DNA of 64,000 nt from Amblyornis subalaris (Eukaryota; Chordata; Aves; Passeriformes; Ptilonorhynchidae), in NCBI GenBank assembly GCA_018881555.1, contig JACAXG010000069.1, positions 3,271,403 through 3,335,402 of the forward strand, read 5' to 3'. Every line of letters begins with the position of its first letter. Positions within the stretch are counted from its first letter, which is position 1. The notes under the pieces are model-generated. The model had not been told where the DNA came from. It did not search any database and saw only the letters and a program-made list of their open reading frames with translations. The position numbers were made by a program, and so were the translations under genes. Below, piece after piece: positions 50,663 to 63,354 of the stretch.

Positions 50663-51175
50663 GTACACAAATTCTTTTTTGATAAAGTGTTAAAATACTT
50701 ATATTTCACAGTTTTTACTCTATAATTGGTGGAAATTTCCTACATCTGTGCCCTGTAGTTCTTTGTACAACTGCTTTGCTTGCATCACAGTGACCTTTTT
50801 TAACTAAACAGCATACTTGAAGAAGTATTGATTATTTTATTTTTCCAATTAGACAGAATTTAGGACAAGGCTGACATTTTTTAAACATTTTCCCAGCCAT
50901 GGGAAAAATCTGAAAACATATTAAAAAAAGGAAGTAACACATGGTACGCCAAATGACTCACAACTGCAAAGAAATCCCTCTATATGGTTTTTGTTTTTTG
51001 AAGGTAATTTGTATAACTCCTGATACACACTAAAAGAAAATGGTCACTTTTTAAAAACTGATTAAATAATCGACATACACTTTGACACAGTAAAAATTAC
51101 TTCCAAACAAGGCATATAGACACTTGTAAAATGGATATGCCAAGAGGGTGCTACATTGGCTGCCTAACTTACATG

Positions 51176-51181
51176 AATAAA
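51176..51181 (+). terminator. RAB3C: Candidate distal poly(A) signal AATAAA
   Basis: AATAAA followed by TGTTCTTTCTTCAG, a U/GU-rich downstream context. It would give a 3' UTR of about 1.7 kb. Confidence 0.4.
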
Positions 51182-51199
51182 TGTTCTTTCTTCAGTCTA

Positions 51200-54100
51200 G
51201 GTTTCTAAACCATGTCTGTCCTGTTAGCTAGTTTACTTAAGCACTTTTTTCCCTAGCAGACATGGAGACTGATTGACCTGTGTGAAGAGAAAGCACCATC
51301 CTCTTTAGGACGGATGAGCAGCCTGGTGGAAGAGGCATGAGCTAATCGAACCACGATCCTGTCTCTCTCCAGGGTGCTGCTTTTCCCTCCCCCATCTAAG
51401 ACAGCATGTTGCCAACTGTGCTGAGAGACTTTCACTAGTACCTTATCACCCACTAGGTACCAGCTGATTTGAAAAAAACAGAAATAATACAAAGCTGAGG
51501 AAGCTTAGTTTGAGATGGTCAGTGGGCAGTTTTCCATGCTTTCCTTATGTCAATGATTCCTGCTCGAGAAAAAAGAGCAGGAAAGCCTTGAGACAGAATT
51601 CAGCTTTAGCTCTCAAGTGCTTTAGACAAATTTTATTATTAGTCTGAACCATCTCAGGTAAGGAGAAGAGAGGCAGGGATATAATCACATTGTCAATGAG
51701 CTTGGGCATATCCTGGATCATGCAGCCTGGCTACAAGTGCAAGTATTCTTCCAGCTTAGCTCTGGGATGCTCGCTGCAATATGGTCATCTGCTGTACATA
51801 ATGCAAGGAAAAAAGGCTTCAAGATGCCTCTTGCTATAGCCACACTTCGCTTGTATTCCATTGCAATGAATTTAAGACCCTCACAGCCAGGTTGTGACCA
51901 TTTAGACTCTAATTGGTGGTAGAAATGCATTATTAGCATATATCTTTTTAAACAAATTGAGTGGTAGATAACTAGTTCGTTACATAAATGAGACTCATTA
52001 ATTGCTTTTTATTTTGCATCAGGAGTCAGGGCAGAAGAGTAACAGCAAAATGTAAGAGGGAGAACCTCTGCTTCATGTTTCTGAGGCAACTAACCTCCCA
52101 GGCCTCCACACATATTTGGCCTTCTGCATGCGATGGGGTGGATGGAGGAAGCAGCTGTCAGAGTAATGTTCATCAGAGTGCCAAAAATGTGTTAAAAGGA
52201 AAAAGCTCATCTGAAGGACATCAGCAGAACAAGTCAGTATTTAAAATCTCCTAGAAACTTTGTACTAACACTCAGGTATTGTCATGGAGTTCAGAATTAC
52301 TTTAATTTTTAAAATGTTCAAATAAAATACTTGGAGCTTTTCGAGATGAGACTGTCTAAAACCCTGGGAAAACCACTTAGCCCTCTCAGTTGACACTGTT
52401 TCGAGTAGAAGGTTGGAAAGGATGTCCTGCTGAGGTCCTATCAAACCAAATTTATCCTACAATGACTTTCTCTGAAATTGAAAATGTGTGGAAGTTCAAG
52501 TAGACCTTTTCTTAACGATCTGGGTTACCTACTGTTGGAAAAGTAGGCTTTGATTTTCTATCACAGGTTGGCTTTTGCAGTCACATGCTTCACAGCAATA
52601 TTGAATTTCTGCTATAAAATTTGGCCACATTTAGATCATGAGCATCAAGATCTCAGTACCTCTCTCAACTGGAACTTGCCTATTGTAGAGAAACACTAAA
52701 GACAAAAAAACTTTTGAGAAGTAACTTACTATCCCTTCCCCAAGCATTCTAAGAATTCTGAGGGGACTAGCAATATTAGAATTTTCATTCTATTTAAAAT
52801 TATGCCTTGGCATCTTATAGGGTAAGATATCCAAAACCAGTGTGTTTCAATCTGCTTTGGCTCCTCTTGACTTACGTGATAGAACTGAAGTTTTCTTAAA
52901 TTCAAGAAAGCTGAACATTTTTGAAAAACCCATCACAACTAGATCAAAGGTCTAAAACAATGAATGCCTTGTTCTTCATGTATATTCAATAGTCACTGAT
53001 TATGAGTTGTTGGAGGAGGCAAGCAGGTTTTGGTTAAATTCCTGATCTATCCAGTGGTGTAGCACAACTCCATCAAGAGCAAGTACCAGCCTACAAAGCA
53101 CCATATTTTAGTGATGGAAGAGGTAAGGGTCATTAAATTGAAACCTGGGATAACAGATCCAAAACCACTCTCAGCCTCATCATAAATCTTGGTGAAAAAT
53201 TTCTTGCACACCTTGTTGTCACTCTCAGCATAGAAATATGACTGAATGTCACAGCAAATCATTGGTCCAGCCACAGATACCCTCTTCAGCTGAGATTTAT
53301 CCACTTGATGGGATCCAGCAGTTCATACACAGAGCATGTTAAATTTCTGAGAGACGAGATGTCTTTGGGCAGAGGGTCCTGAGCTCCATAATGCCAGCTG
53401 AACTAATACTACACAATCCATTTTCCAATGATCTAGACTAAAGATTATAGCAGCAGGCTAATCCTGTGCATGGGCAATGCATCAGCCTTATCATGTGCTG
53501 ATGATGTGCTGCTTGCTGCACCTTCAAGCTACTGGTCAGAAAATGCCTTGGGAGCACCGCGGAGCATGGGCTTGACTGGTTCCTGTGGTGTCTCTGGCAC
53601 CAGCCTGCTGAACAGCTAGCCAGCCCTGCTGGGTTGAACCTTCAGATGCATGTGTTTTTGATTCTTTTAAGAGTTCATGTTCACCAGTTATAAGCGCAAC
53701 TAACTTAATACTGTATCTGTTATTTTTGGTGGTGATGGTGGTTAGTTTATTTAGACTCGTTCATTTAAGTGTTTTAAATACATATGAACTAGCCTAATTT
53801 TCTGTCAAAAAATACTCTTTCTCTCTGAACAGCTGTGTAAGTGACTGTTACCTGGAACTGTTTGTTCCTTTGTGCTTATACTTAATGTAATGCCTAGAGA
53901 AATTACATGAGCAACTACATGTGTGTGGCCTTTTCCAGAGGACCAGTCTGAAATATTAAGTTTTCTTCCCAGTCTGCTCAACTCTGTATATTAAGCTGTA
54001 CCACCTGCACCTTCTTTATTTTAGAAATGAAGTGCTATTTCAGGATGCACAAAGTTTTCTGGGGTTTGATCCTAACTTTGAGAATGCTTTGAGTTTGCCA

Positions 54101-57100
54101 TTTTTAGGAAAAAAAACTCACAAAAATTCCACATTTGATGGTTACGCATTTGTTTCTTCAGAGCAGACAAATGATGCTGCAATTGCATTCCAAGAGCTCC
54201 CTCCCAAACTCCACCCCTCCCCCAGCTACTCTTTTCTATATTTGTTTTTTTAAAAGTAAGTTTTATTCCTTGCATTTTTACAGGCATCAATTGAATTTCT
54301 CTTCTGCTGACAGACCAATTCCTCCTTGGCCTGTTTCATATAGACACACAATGTATGAGCGTACTTCTTTAGCATGACAGATTTAGCAATGTGAAACCAT
54401 GAGTTTGAATCTTCATAGATAATAAACCCTCAGGGGGTGTAAAGCAACATGTCTTCACTTATGCCAACAGGGGAATAAGTTGTGTTAATTTGCACCATTT
54501 AATCCATACATTCTGACTCCAGATTCTCCAAGGTTCATCACTTGTCAAGTCTCATTTAAAGAAACAACCCATTTAAATTATTTGAGTGAATTCTACCAGT
54601 TTTATTTATTTAGGGGTACATGCAGTTCACCTTTGCAAATTAAGCTTTCTTTTCTTTTTTTTCTTTTTTTTATCCATAGATGTTCAGTGAAGCAGAATTT
54701 GTGACTACACAGATATTATATGCACATATACACAGTAGTACATCTTTGATACTCACTCCGTTCCCACTGTTATTTGTTCATGTTCAATGCCACCTCCCCC
54801 AAATGTCACAGTGGAATCTATCCATAAATTGTCATTACCACTGGAGATAAAATGTGTTACATTGGAAGACCATAGGTTTATTATCCATGGTTCCAGCAGA
54901 GGTAGGTGGCTTGTCATTTGTAAAATAAGGTACTTCATTTCTGATCTGGGGAAGAAGCAAAAGTCCTAATTTTCCAATAACTTCACAATCATGCATAACA
55001 TGCAAAAATGAAAGCTAGACATTGTTTACCACTTCTGGTGATAAATTTCCTCGAGTAATTCTGACATGTACCTGCAACTAGTGATAAATGAGATGTTTGT
55101 GCTGTAATTCCTGTTTGGTATTTTGTCAGTAATGTCAGATGTTGTGACTCAGTTGGACTGTCACAATGTGTAACCTATATACTAGTGTTTGTGGATTTCA
55201 AATGTCCTACATGTTGCATGAAAATATGTTATAAAAATAGATATGTTTTCTATTTTTGAATACCTCAAAACTGAGGAATCATGGGCCAATAAGTGCAATA
55301 TTTAATTATTTACTGAGTGTATATAAACTTGTGTGAAAGGGAGAAGCATCATGTGTGTGTGATAAGCTGTTGATGATGCCTGTGTGGCTTAACATTTCTA
55401 GTAAATGTACATGTCTTGTGGAAAAATTATATAGTAAACACTTTACCAGTGTAGTGTAAGAATATTCTTAAGTAACTTAAACTATTTTTCATATATGAGA
55501 CAATGGTAAAAGATATTTGTATGTTTACTGCAAGTGCATGTCAATTTTACTTTTAGGGTTGTGAGTGTCCTTTTTTGAAAATTGTCATATTACACCAACA
55601 CTAGTGGGACAGTGCTTTCACTCAGAAAATGCCGAAAACCATTTCTAAACTGTCTGCCTGTCTTTTTAAAGCATGTTGTCTAGAAGCATTAAAAAACTTC
55701 TGAGCACTTAGAGCTCAGAAGTTACACTGAGTTATTCTTAAAGAGTCGGTTACGTGCTCTGTCTGCCTGTGCTGCATAACATCATGTGGGCATGTTTTCT
55801 TCAATCTGATACAGTTAACTCATAATACTTACCTGAAATATTAAATAAGGGTACCCAATATGCTTGCAGATGACTTGTCAAACTTCAGTTGGTGCCCTGG
55901 TTTAATATGTTTGGGAACAGCTTGAAGGTCACAGTCAGCAGCACAGTAGAGTGGATGGTGACCTTAATTAGTCACTTTTGACAATTAAGTTTCTTAACTT
56001 CTCTAGATCTTAAAGATGGAACATACCCACATTCTTCACTCCATTGTTACATGGCCCTCAAAGTTCAACAATTGTACTACTAGCAGTAAAGCTGAGGTAC
56101 AGATGGAAACAAAATACAGGCCAGAATCTAACCATGAAATTAAATGAAGACATCCAATAATTTATTTTTTCCTGCTTCCTTGCGTAATTCTAATGTTCTC
56201 TAAGAACATGAGCAAGGCCATCAGTACCCAGAAACACCCTTGGGCACATTTGGGACCTTAAACCCTGAATCACTGATCTGCCTTGTGTTCCCAGCTGTGC
56301 CCATGCAGAGAAGCTCATTCTGTTGATTCTTGATACATCTCTGGTTTCAAAGGCATGTGTCATCTGCCTTGGGAATTTGCTAGAGAGAGAGGCCACTGAG
56401 TCTGGGCCATGGGGAAGAATTGGTTTTGCTGAACAATTTTCATTAAAAAGTATATTCATTAGTACCACACTAAAAGGTACATGAGTAGATTTTTAGTTTG
56501 ATCTGTGACATTTTTGTGAAAACGTACAAGGTTAATTTAGGTATGGTTGTTTGTTGTTTTCTTGGTTTTTTTAAGATTAGATCTGGAAAAGAATGAAACG
56601 CTAAGGCCTACTGGAAACTAGTCACATGGGTTTCCTTTCTGATATCATTAAATACTTTCTCTGAGAAAGCAAAGTAGCCAAATTGCATTAAGTAGCACAT
56701 GACAGTACTTGCAATGACCTGAAAAGTCCTTAAAATGCTCACTTGTTTTGTACCTAATGCCATTAAAACTTTTGCAAAATTATACAGACCGAATTGAAAT
56801 GAAAATGTATGCAGATAGAAATTTGAGACTGCTTAATATAAAAAGCAAATTCTCGGCATCGCTGTTGATGAGCAACAGACAAAGTAACAGCCATAATATG
56901 AGGTACTATTTAAATAGAGATATACAGACTGCTACAGTACTCCCTAAACTTTTTATTGCTAAGTGACCTGACAGTTCAAGGGCTGGCAAATAATTTAACC
57001 TAGCTTTTTATAATTCCTTGCTTTAGACATGATTACATGCACAAAGATAAATGCTTACCTTGATGATATGTAGCTGTTCTGGTTCCCTCAAACTAACTTG

Positions 57101-58800
57101 TTTGCTGAAATCTTCTTGAAGAAAAGTTGAAGTACTTGCTTAGAATACATTTGTGAGGGGGTGAGACTCAATCTGTGCCTTCTCCCCCGACTCTTACTGC
57201 AATATAGTTACTGTGGTTTTAAAAAATATGTTAGCTAAAATGCTGCTGGGTGATAAATTTTGTGAATCTTCTCCATACATCCATGGAAGCTCTTGTCTGA
57301 ATGTTCAGTACAAGTTTTATCCACATGGAGAGTTTTAATTCTATGCGGATGTAGAAATCATGTGTATTCATTGGATATTCTGTTTGTGTGTGACTTCTGT
57401 ATACCAAGTGGATTTTGTTTGTTTATTTTTTTTGCTGAAAGTTTTTTTTCCTTTTGCCATTACAATAAATATTCAAGAGACTATATTCACGAATATCTCA
57501 GTTGTGGTGAAATGGTCTTACACCCCACCCCTCTCCCCCCATTTATTTCCTTTCACTTACTAAGACTGGGAGAGAATAACTTCATTTTTTACTAAATGAT
57601 GCACAAAGAAACCCCATCTGCAATAATTCATTTCACTAATATCCTCTCAGTAGCACTGGTGACTGGAGTTCTGTGCGAACTCCACAAAATTCACTGGAGA
57701 CTTTGCCCTAATAGTCCGAAGGAGAAAATTTTTTAGACATTTCACTGGCAAAAGCATGCTGCATATATGCTGATCCTTTAAAATAGAGTGAAGTGTTTTC
57801 TTTTGATGCTTCATTGTCTAAACTGTTAAACAGTTGTGCTTTTTGAATGCTGTTATTAGTTGATCACACAATCTTAGTCCAAATGCGCCATCTCAGTTGT
57901 GGTTGGTGGTCATTTCAATCAAATTATGATGCATCACAGTCCATTGATTGCTTTTTCCAACACATACACACAGCACGTACATATACTTGTGTCCATACTT
58001 TGGACCCTGCTGTGACTCCTGAATTTATTTTCCCTCCACATAAATCCTAATCTTCAACCAATCTGTAGAACAGGTTGCACCATCCCCTGTGTCCCCCAGC
58101 TCCTGCGGGCAGGCGTCCACCTACAAACTCCTTTAGTACACATCCTTTCTTACTGTTCTGCTCTGTTCCAGCCAAATCCCCCTATTTTTCTAGTATATTT
58201 ACATCTCATCTGTAAAATATTTCCTGATAATCGCCTAATTCCCTCTCAACACCACGTGCTTCCTAGCTTACTGCTTGTGATCCTGCGTCTCTAGACAGGT
58301 TTCTGCTGAAGGGTCTATCTGTGCAGCTCACTGCTCTCACTCATAGAGCTTCACTTTGTAGCACAGACACTTGTCATCAAATCACTTCTGAGAATTAAAT
58401 TCTGTCATTCCTCCCAGATATTGGCAAAAGTAGGGTCTTTTCCATCTACCTCCCTCATGCCGTTGCTTTCTGAGATGGGCCCTAATGTACCTGCTTGGTG
58501 TATCAGGGGGAGTGGAAGATAAGAAAATGACGTGTAAGAGGAGAAAGACAGCAGGGAAGAAACAGATGACTTCTGATGGATACCTTGGAATGAAGGAATT
58601 TTTGAATTGCTGTTATTTTGAACATGCTGAAATATATGCAGAACTAAACTAGGGAAAATCACAGATAGGTAGATGAGAACAGGGATCTACTAGGATCAGC
58701 AACAGGTGTTTTTTGTGCAAGGAAACCCAACTTCATCCTATTTCCAGTCAGAATGCTGGAGACTAGAAGTTTCTAAACACCAAAGAAAAAGACACAGGAA
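51200..58800. other. Intergenic or extended 3' UTR, no gene recognised
   Basis: AT-rich sequence without a recognisable exon on either strand. Three short minus-strand frames (51253-51492, 51718-51939, 53047-53304) have fairly protein-like composition but no domain I can name and no joined frame. The smooth AT-rich character and the hexamer at 57464 (AATAAA) leave open a very long RAB3C 3' UTR. Confidence 0.45.
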
Positions 58801-61800
58801 AAGATGTGGGAAAGGGGAGATGTAAAGTGACACAGAAAAGATTCCCAACTATGAGTAAAAAGGGAAAACAGGCAGAACACCCCAGTGAAGTGAGGGTGGA
58901 TGACAGCAAAGTGATCCACCAAAATCGAGAAAGACAAACTGTGGGCTTACACCCAAATGAGGGAACTCAGCAAGGTAACGGAAAACTGAGGGTTAGTTGG
59001 TTTTTGTACAGAACTGTGCAACTCTTGAGCTGCAAGCTGAAAAACAGAGGTGCCTTCAAAAATGTTTTGAAGCGCCTTTCTACACCTGTGTATCTGCTGG
59101 CACTCATGGAAGATCCTGAAGAATTAAACCATACGGCAGAAGACTTACAGCTTAACTGGTTCATGTAAGAAAAAGATGTGCTTTAAACCATGGTGAACAC
59201 AGGTCATCAGTGGCAGGCACAGGAAGTGGGAAGCTGGTGTGAGGTCCTGTCCTCCATGATGTCCCTGCCAGAGGATCTGCACTTGGGTCTGGTCCCAGTG
59301 CTCCACTGGGGTTGGAGAAGCTCGACGTGCTGAAGGAGCAGCAGGATGAAGAGACACTACAGCCCTGGCTAAGCCTAAGAGTGAGTTCAGGCAGCTCTGC
59401 AACACAACGCAGTGTGAAGGAAAATGAGACCAGACACCATTCCACCTGTGAAAAAATGGTGTGGAAGGGCCAAAACCCACCCAAACTCCCAGTTATCAGG
59501 AAGATAACAAACATCGTCTTGGAGACACAGAAACTCTAGTATTACACTCTTCACTTCCCAACAGCTGCCCCAGGGGAAGTCATCTGGGGCTTCCACAAGC
59601 AGAATCACAGTCTCCTGAGAAGATACAGCCTTTTCCTCATGTTTAAGCACATGTGAAGAGTGATCTTGCACTGACAAGTTATCAGCCCTATTGAGGCAGT
59701 GCAGCTAACCCTATACAACTTGGCCAGGTGCAGCTGACAGCAGAGCAGCCTCACTCTGGGGCCCCTGCAGGGTGTTCTGAAGCCCCAGGAGGTGCATACC
59801 CACTTGTTTCAACTCAATGTCCATGGTTAAAGAATAAGCCTATGAATAGCTGTAGAAAATCTCGGGGTGTCACACAGGATATCTGCCTCTCACCATACTC
59901 TTGAGGTTTCAAAGTTTAGGTAGGGTTTTAGGAACATAAGATCAGGCAGCCATTTTTTTTAAACCTGCTTTTCTTTCAAGTAGATTTACCCTAAGAGATA
60001 TATTACATGTTCATTTTTACTGTTTTCTTTAATGCTTATCCAAGCAGGAGAAGGCTTACGCCCCGACCCTGGCAGCACCAGCCCCTGCGCAGGCCAGCAG
60101 CCCAGCCGGCTGTGCCCTGCAGCTGCGAGCCAGCCCTCGGCTCCAGCAGCACCTGCCGAGCGACTCGGGTGGAACCTGCCTCTGGGCCATCTCTTCTATT
60201 TCTGCTGGGGAACAACACCAGAAATTGTGTGGAAAATAAAGCCCACTTCACACTGCAGTTTCTCCCTTCAGTAATTAACAATAGGGAGATGAGTTTGCTG
60301 ACATCTTTGCTGCATGAGGGCACGTAACCATCCACATGCCACCTGGCATAGCAGAGAAATGCTAAGGTTTTACTGTGTAACTGTCAACATGGAACAAATG
60401 TTGCTTTGTGTCTATGCAGGATAAAAATATCTTCACTAGCATTACTGACAAGCTGGTTAAATTGCTTCCTTTTATGTCACAGGGAATGGGGACCTTCTAC
60501 CAGGGTGGAGATACTTGGTCTTCATGTCAAGTCTACAGGAGGTTGCTTAACCTTGAGCACACACACAGGATTTCAGACACAGCCTTTCATATCAGGAGTC
60601 CTATGCCTTTGGCCAGTAGTCTGGATGCTATCTGCTTTTATTACATGGGTGCTTCCTGACCATGGTATTAGGGGACATAAGTATCTGGTCCTGGGATGAA
60701 CATTTCCATCTGGAAATTGTCTAATTCCCCTTCTGCATATGACTCCCAGTTTTCTTCCACTCAGTATTTTCCTCAAATATAATAATAGAGATTCCCAAAG
60801 TATAAAAGCAGGGATTTCTTCCTACTTCCTTAGCAGATAACATCTTTACTATTACATTTCAGAGGAAGCCAGAAAGACAATTTATTAATCTGCTGAGACT
60901 TCTCTCTGGCCTTACCAATCTTGGCTAAAGATAAGCCATGTCTGCACAACCCCCTAATACACAAATCACTAACTCAGAGTGACAGTTGCCTGGCAACCGC
61001 TAACAAAGAAAAATGGAGAAATCACAGAACTACATTTTGGAGATATGCTGGCAACAGATGTCCCTCCAGCACTGATCTCATTGGTGGGTTGGGTAAGAGG
61101 CCTTAGTGTCTCAGTGCTAAGCAAACAGATTCTTTCTCCTTCATTCACCACTTATATTCCAAAGTGAAACCGACCTTTTGGGTTTTGTTCATTGTTGTTT
61201 GGCTGGCTGGTTGGTTGGTTGGTTGGTTGTTTTAAATGAGGTCATTTAAAGAGCCATTCATTGTACCAGGAGAGGTGTGGATAAATGTTGCACTCAAATA
61301 ATATGGCACAACATACGTGCATGATAATGATGACAGACAAGCCACAGAGAAAAGGAGCTGGGCCCGGATGGTTTTGGCAACCACAGATACCATCCAAAGC
61401 TACTTCCAAGTATGAGCAATAGAAACTATGATCTTGTGGGCAGCCACTTTTCTGGCAGGCTGTTTGCCTTTGACCACCCTTCATAATCCAGCCATGAAGT
61501 TTCTGAGCACTGCATTTGCTCAAAGGTGCTGCTTCAGTGCAGCAGCAGGGAATTACACAGCTCAGCTAATGGTCTCATCTCCTAGTGCTGAAAGAAGGTA
61601 TGGGGAAAGGGTAAAAGGAGGGTGTGCCTCTAAAAGTTGCACAAAATCTTGGTGTAAAAGCAATACTCCTCAGGAATAGGAGTAAAGTTAGTAAATCAGG
61701 AATGACCTAGTCCCTTTGTCCATTTTAGAGGTCCCAGGGCTTTTGGCAAGTCAGAACCCTGATGGATGCACTTTGTAAAGCTTGCTGTGGGTCTTACACC

Positions 61801-62712
61801 CCGGGCTGTGCACATCTAGGTACAGAGATCCCACGGGGCGGTCAATAGAACTCGCTGCTGCAGCCCCCACTGCTGGGAACTGCATGGCCTGTCCTCAAAT
61901 TAGCTGGGTTATTTTAGCATAACATTGAACTGCCTAGTAATGACAGGCTCATCTAAAAATCTTGCTTTTTTCCTTCTTTTTCTTTTTCTTTGCATTGAAA
62001 TGAAAATCAGATGCCAGAAATATCTTTTAACTCACCATCTTTTCTGGTCTCACAGCAAGAACCTTCCTTTGTGTTATCCAACGCCCTATACAGACGCAAC
62101 AGGATAACATCTCCACCAGTTGCCTCCCAGTCCCCTTTTCCCTGTCCCCTTGGGAAGGAGCAGTGGGAGCCTCTCTCCGTGCAGTTTATGGCTGCATTAG
62201 ATAGCCCTCTAATGTGTGTGCGCCGGAGCCGCACCGCGCTGCGCAGCACAGTGGCTCCCAGCCTGGCGGGGACCCGTCCTGTCACCTGTCAGCTGCCACA
62301 CAGCACGGCGTTTGGCCTTGGCAGCAGTCTTTTGTCATTTCAGCTTTCATAGGAAGAAGTTTCCGTTTTTAACACACTCACTCAACACCAGGATGCTGCT
62401 CAGCCTGGTCAATAGATGGAGCTGCCCCATCATGTGAAATCCACTTTTACCATTACCTTGATCTCTGTAGCTGAATGTCAGGCCTGAGAACAAAGCCAGG
62501 CTGCATTTTCTGACTGTGGCATTGCCCCATTCATTCACTGCAAGACACAGGGCAAGCAGACATGCAACACAGTCTGTTGGTACAGGATCCCTAAGAGCTG
62601 CTCTCCTAATCACGGCAAGAGCTAAAGTGAGGGCTCAGTGAGCTTGCAATGCAGACTGCTGTACAGGTGACTGCATACAGTCACTTTTACTGTCTTCTTG
62701 ACCCCTGGTAGC
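58801..62712. other. Intergenic DNA with GC-richer patches
   Basis: GC is higher than in the preceding region, at about 59150-59800, 60055-60190 and 62130-62300. Overlapping open frames occur on both strands (for example 58806-59168 on +, 59161-59514 on -), but none shows a domain, a splice pattern or a family I recognise. An AATAAA follows the second patch at about 60235. These patches could be decayed LTRs or non-coding RNA exons. I cannot assign them. Confidence 0.4.
61201..61229 (+). repeat. (GGCT)2-(GGTT)5 tetranucleotide repeat
   Basis: GGCTGGCTGG followed by repeated TTGG units up to a T run. A small simple repeat. Confidence 0.9.
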
Positions 62713-63343
62713 AGTAGCTGGATATGAGCCAGTGTGTGCCCAGGTGGCCAAGAAGGCCAATGGCATCTGGCCTGGATCAGCAATAGCGTGGCCAGCAGGA
62801 CCAGGGCAGGGATTGTCCCCCTGTACTCGGCACTGGTGAGGCCGCACCTCAAATCCTGTGTGCAGTTCTGGGCCCCTCACTTGTAGAAAGACATTGAGGG
62901 GCTGGAGCGAGTCCAGAGAAGGTCAGTGGAGCTGGGGAAGGGTCTGGAGCACAAGTCCTGTGAGGAGCAGCTGAGGGAGCCAGGGGTGTTTAGCATGGAG
63001 AAAGGGGAGCTCAGGGGTGACCTTACTGCTCTCTACAATTGCATTAAAGGAGCAAGGTGGGAGACAGTCTCTTCTCAGAAGTAACATGCAACAAAACAAG
63101 AGGAAATGGCCTCAAATTGTGCTGAGGAGATTTAGATTAGATATTAGGAAAGATTTCTTTACTGAAAGTGTGCTTAGGCATTGGACCAGGCTGCTCAGGA
63201 AAGTGGTGGAAGTCTTCAGTAAAACTTGTGGATGTGACGAGGACACGGTTTAGTGGTGGACTTGGCAGTGCTGGGTTAATGGTCAGACTTGATCCTAAAG
63301 CGTCTTTTCCAGCCTAACCGATTCTATGATTCTCTTCTATGAT
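62713..63343 (+). mobile_element. CR1 LINE 3' fragment, plus strand
   Basis: About 630 bp of the 3' end of a CR1 element. It matches CR1 landmarks in order: CCCAGGTGGCCAAGAAGGCC, TGTCCCCCTGTACTCGGCAC, TGGTGAGGCCGCACCTC, TCTGGAGCACAAGTCC, AAGAGGAAATGGCCTCAA, TTTAGATTAGATATTAGGAA, GGTTTAGTGGTGGACTTGGC, and a terminal ATTCTATGATTCTCTTCTATGATTC. It encodes only the last part of ORF2 (for example RFRLDIRKDFFTESVLRHW), with indels, so it is inactive. It matches the consensus I know more closely than the two intronic copies do, which suggests a different or younger CR1 subfamily. Its 3' end lies immediately before a CpG-rich segment. Confidence 0.95.
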
Positions 63344-63354
63344 TCCTGTGCCTT

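Larger units (their letters stand above)
49477..50690 (+). other. RAB3C: RAB3C 3' UTR, provisional end
   Basis: Non-coding sequence directly after the stop codon. It contains ATTTA-type AU-rich motifs soon after the stop (GTATTTATGAATGG, TTTATTTATACTG, AATTTATTTCAG), a common arrangement for message-stability control. The provisional end follows the AATAAA pair at 50581 and 50657. A longer UTR is possible, because AATAAA hexamers recur at 51176 and 57464 and no other gene intervenes. The true end cannot be decided from sequence alone. Confidence 0.6.

Noticed and set aside
51253..53304. Three minus-strand frames downstream of RAB3C that look somewhat protein-like (for example a GDKVLVKVSQ segment)
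   Set aside because: The reminder of a retroviral integrase tail was superficial. Frames do not join, surrounding sequence gives no further homology, and no LTR or target-site duplication is visible.
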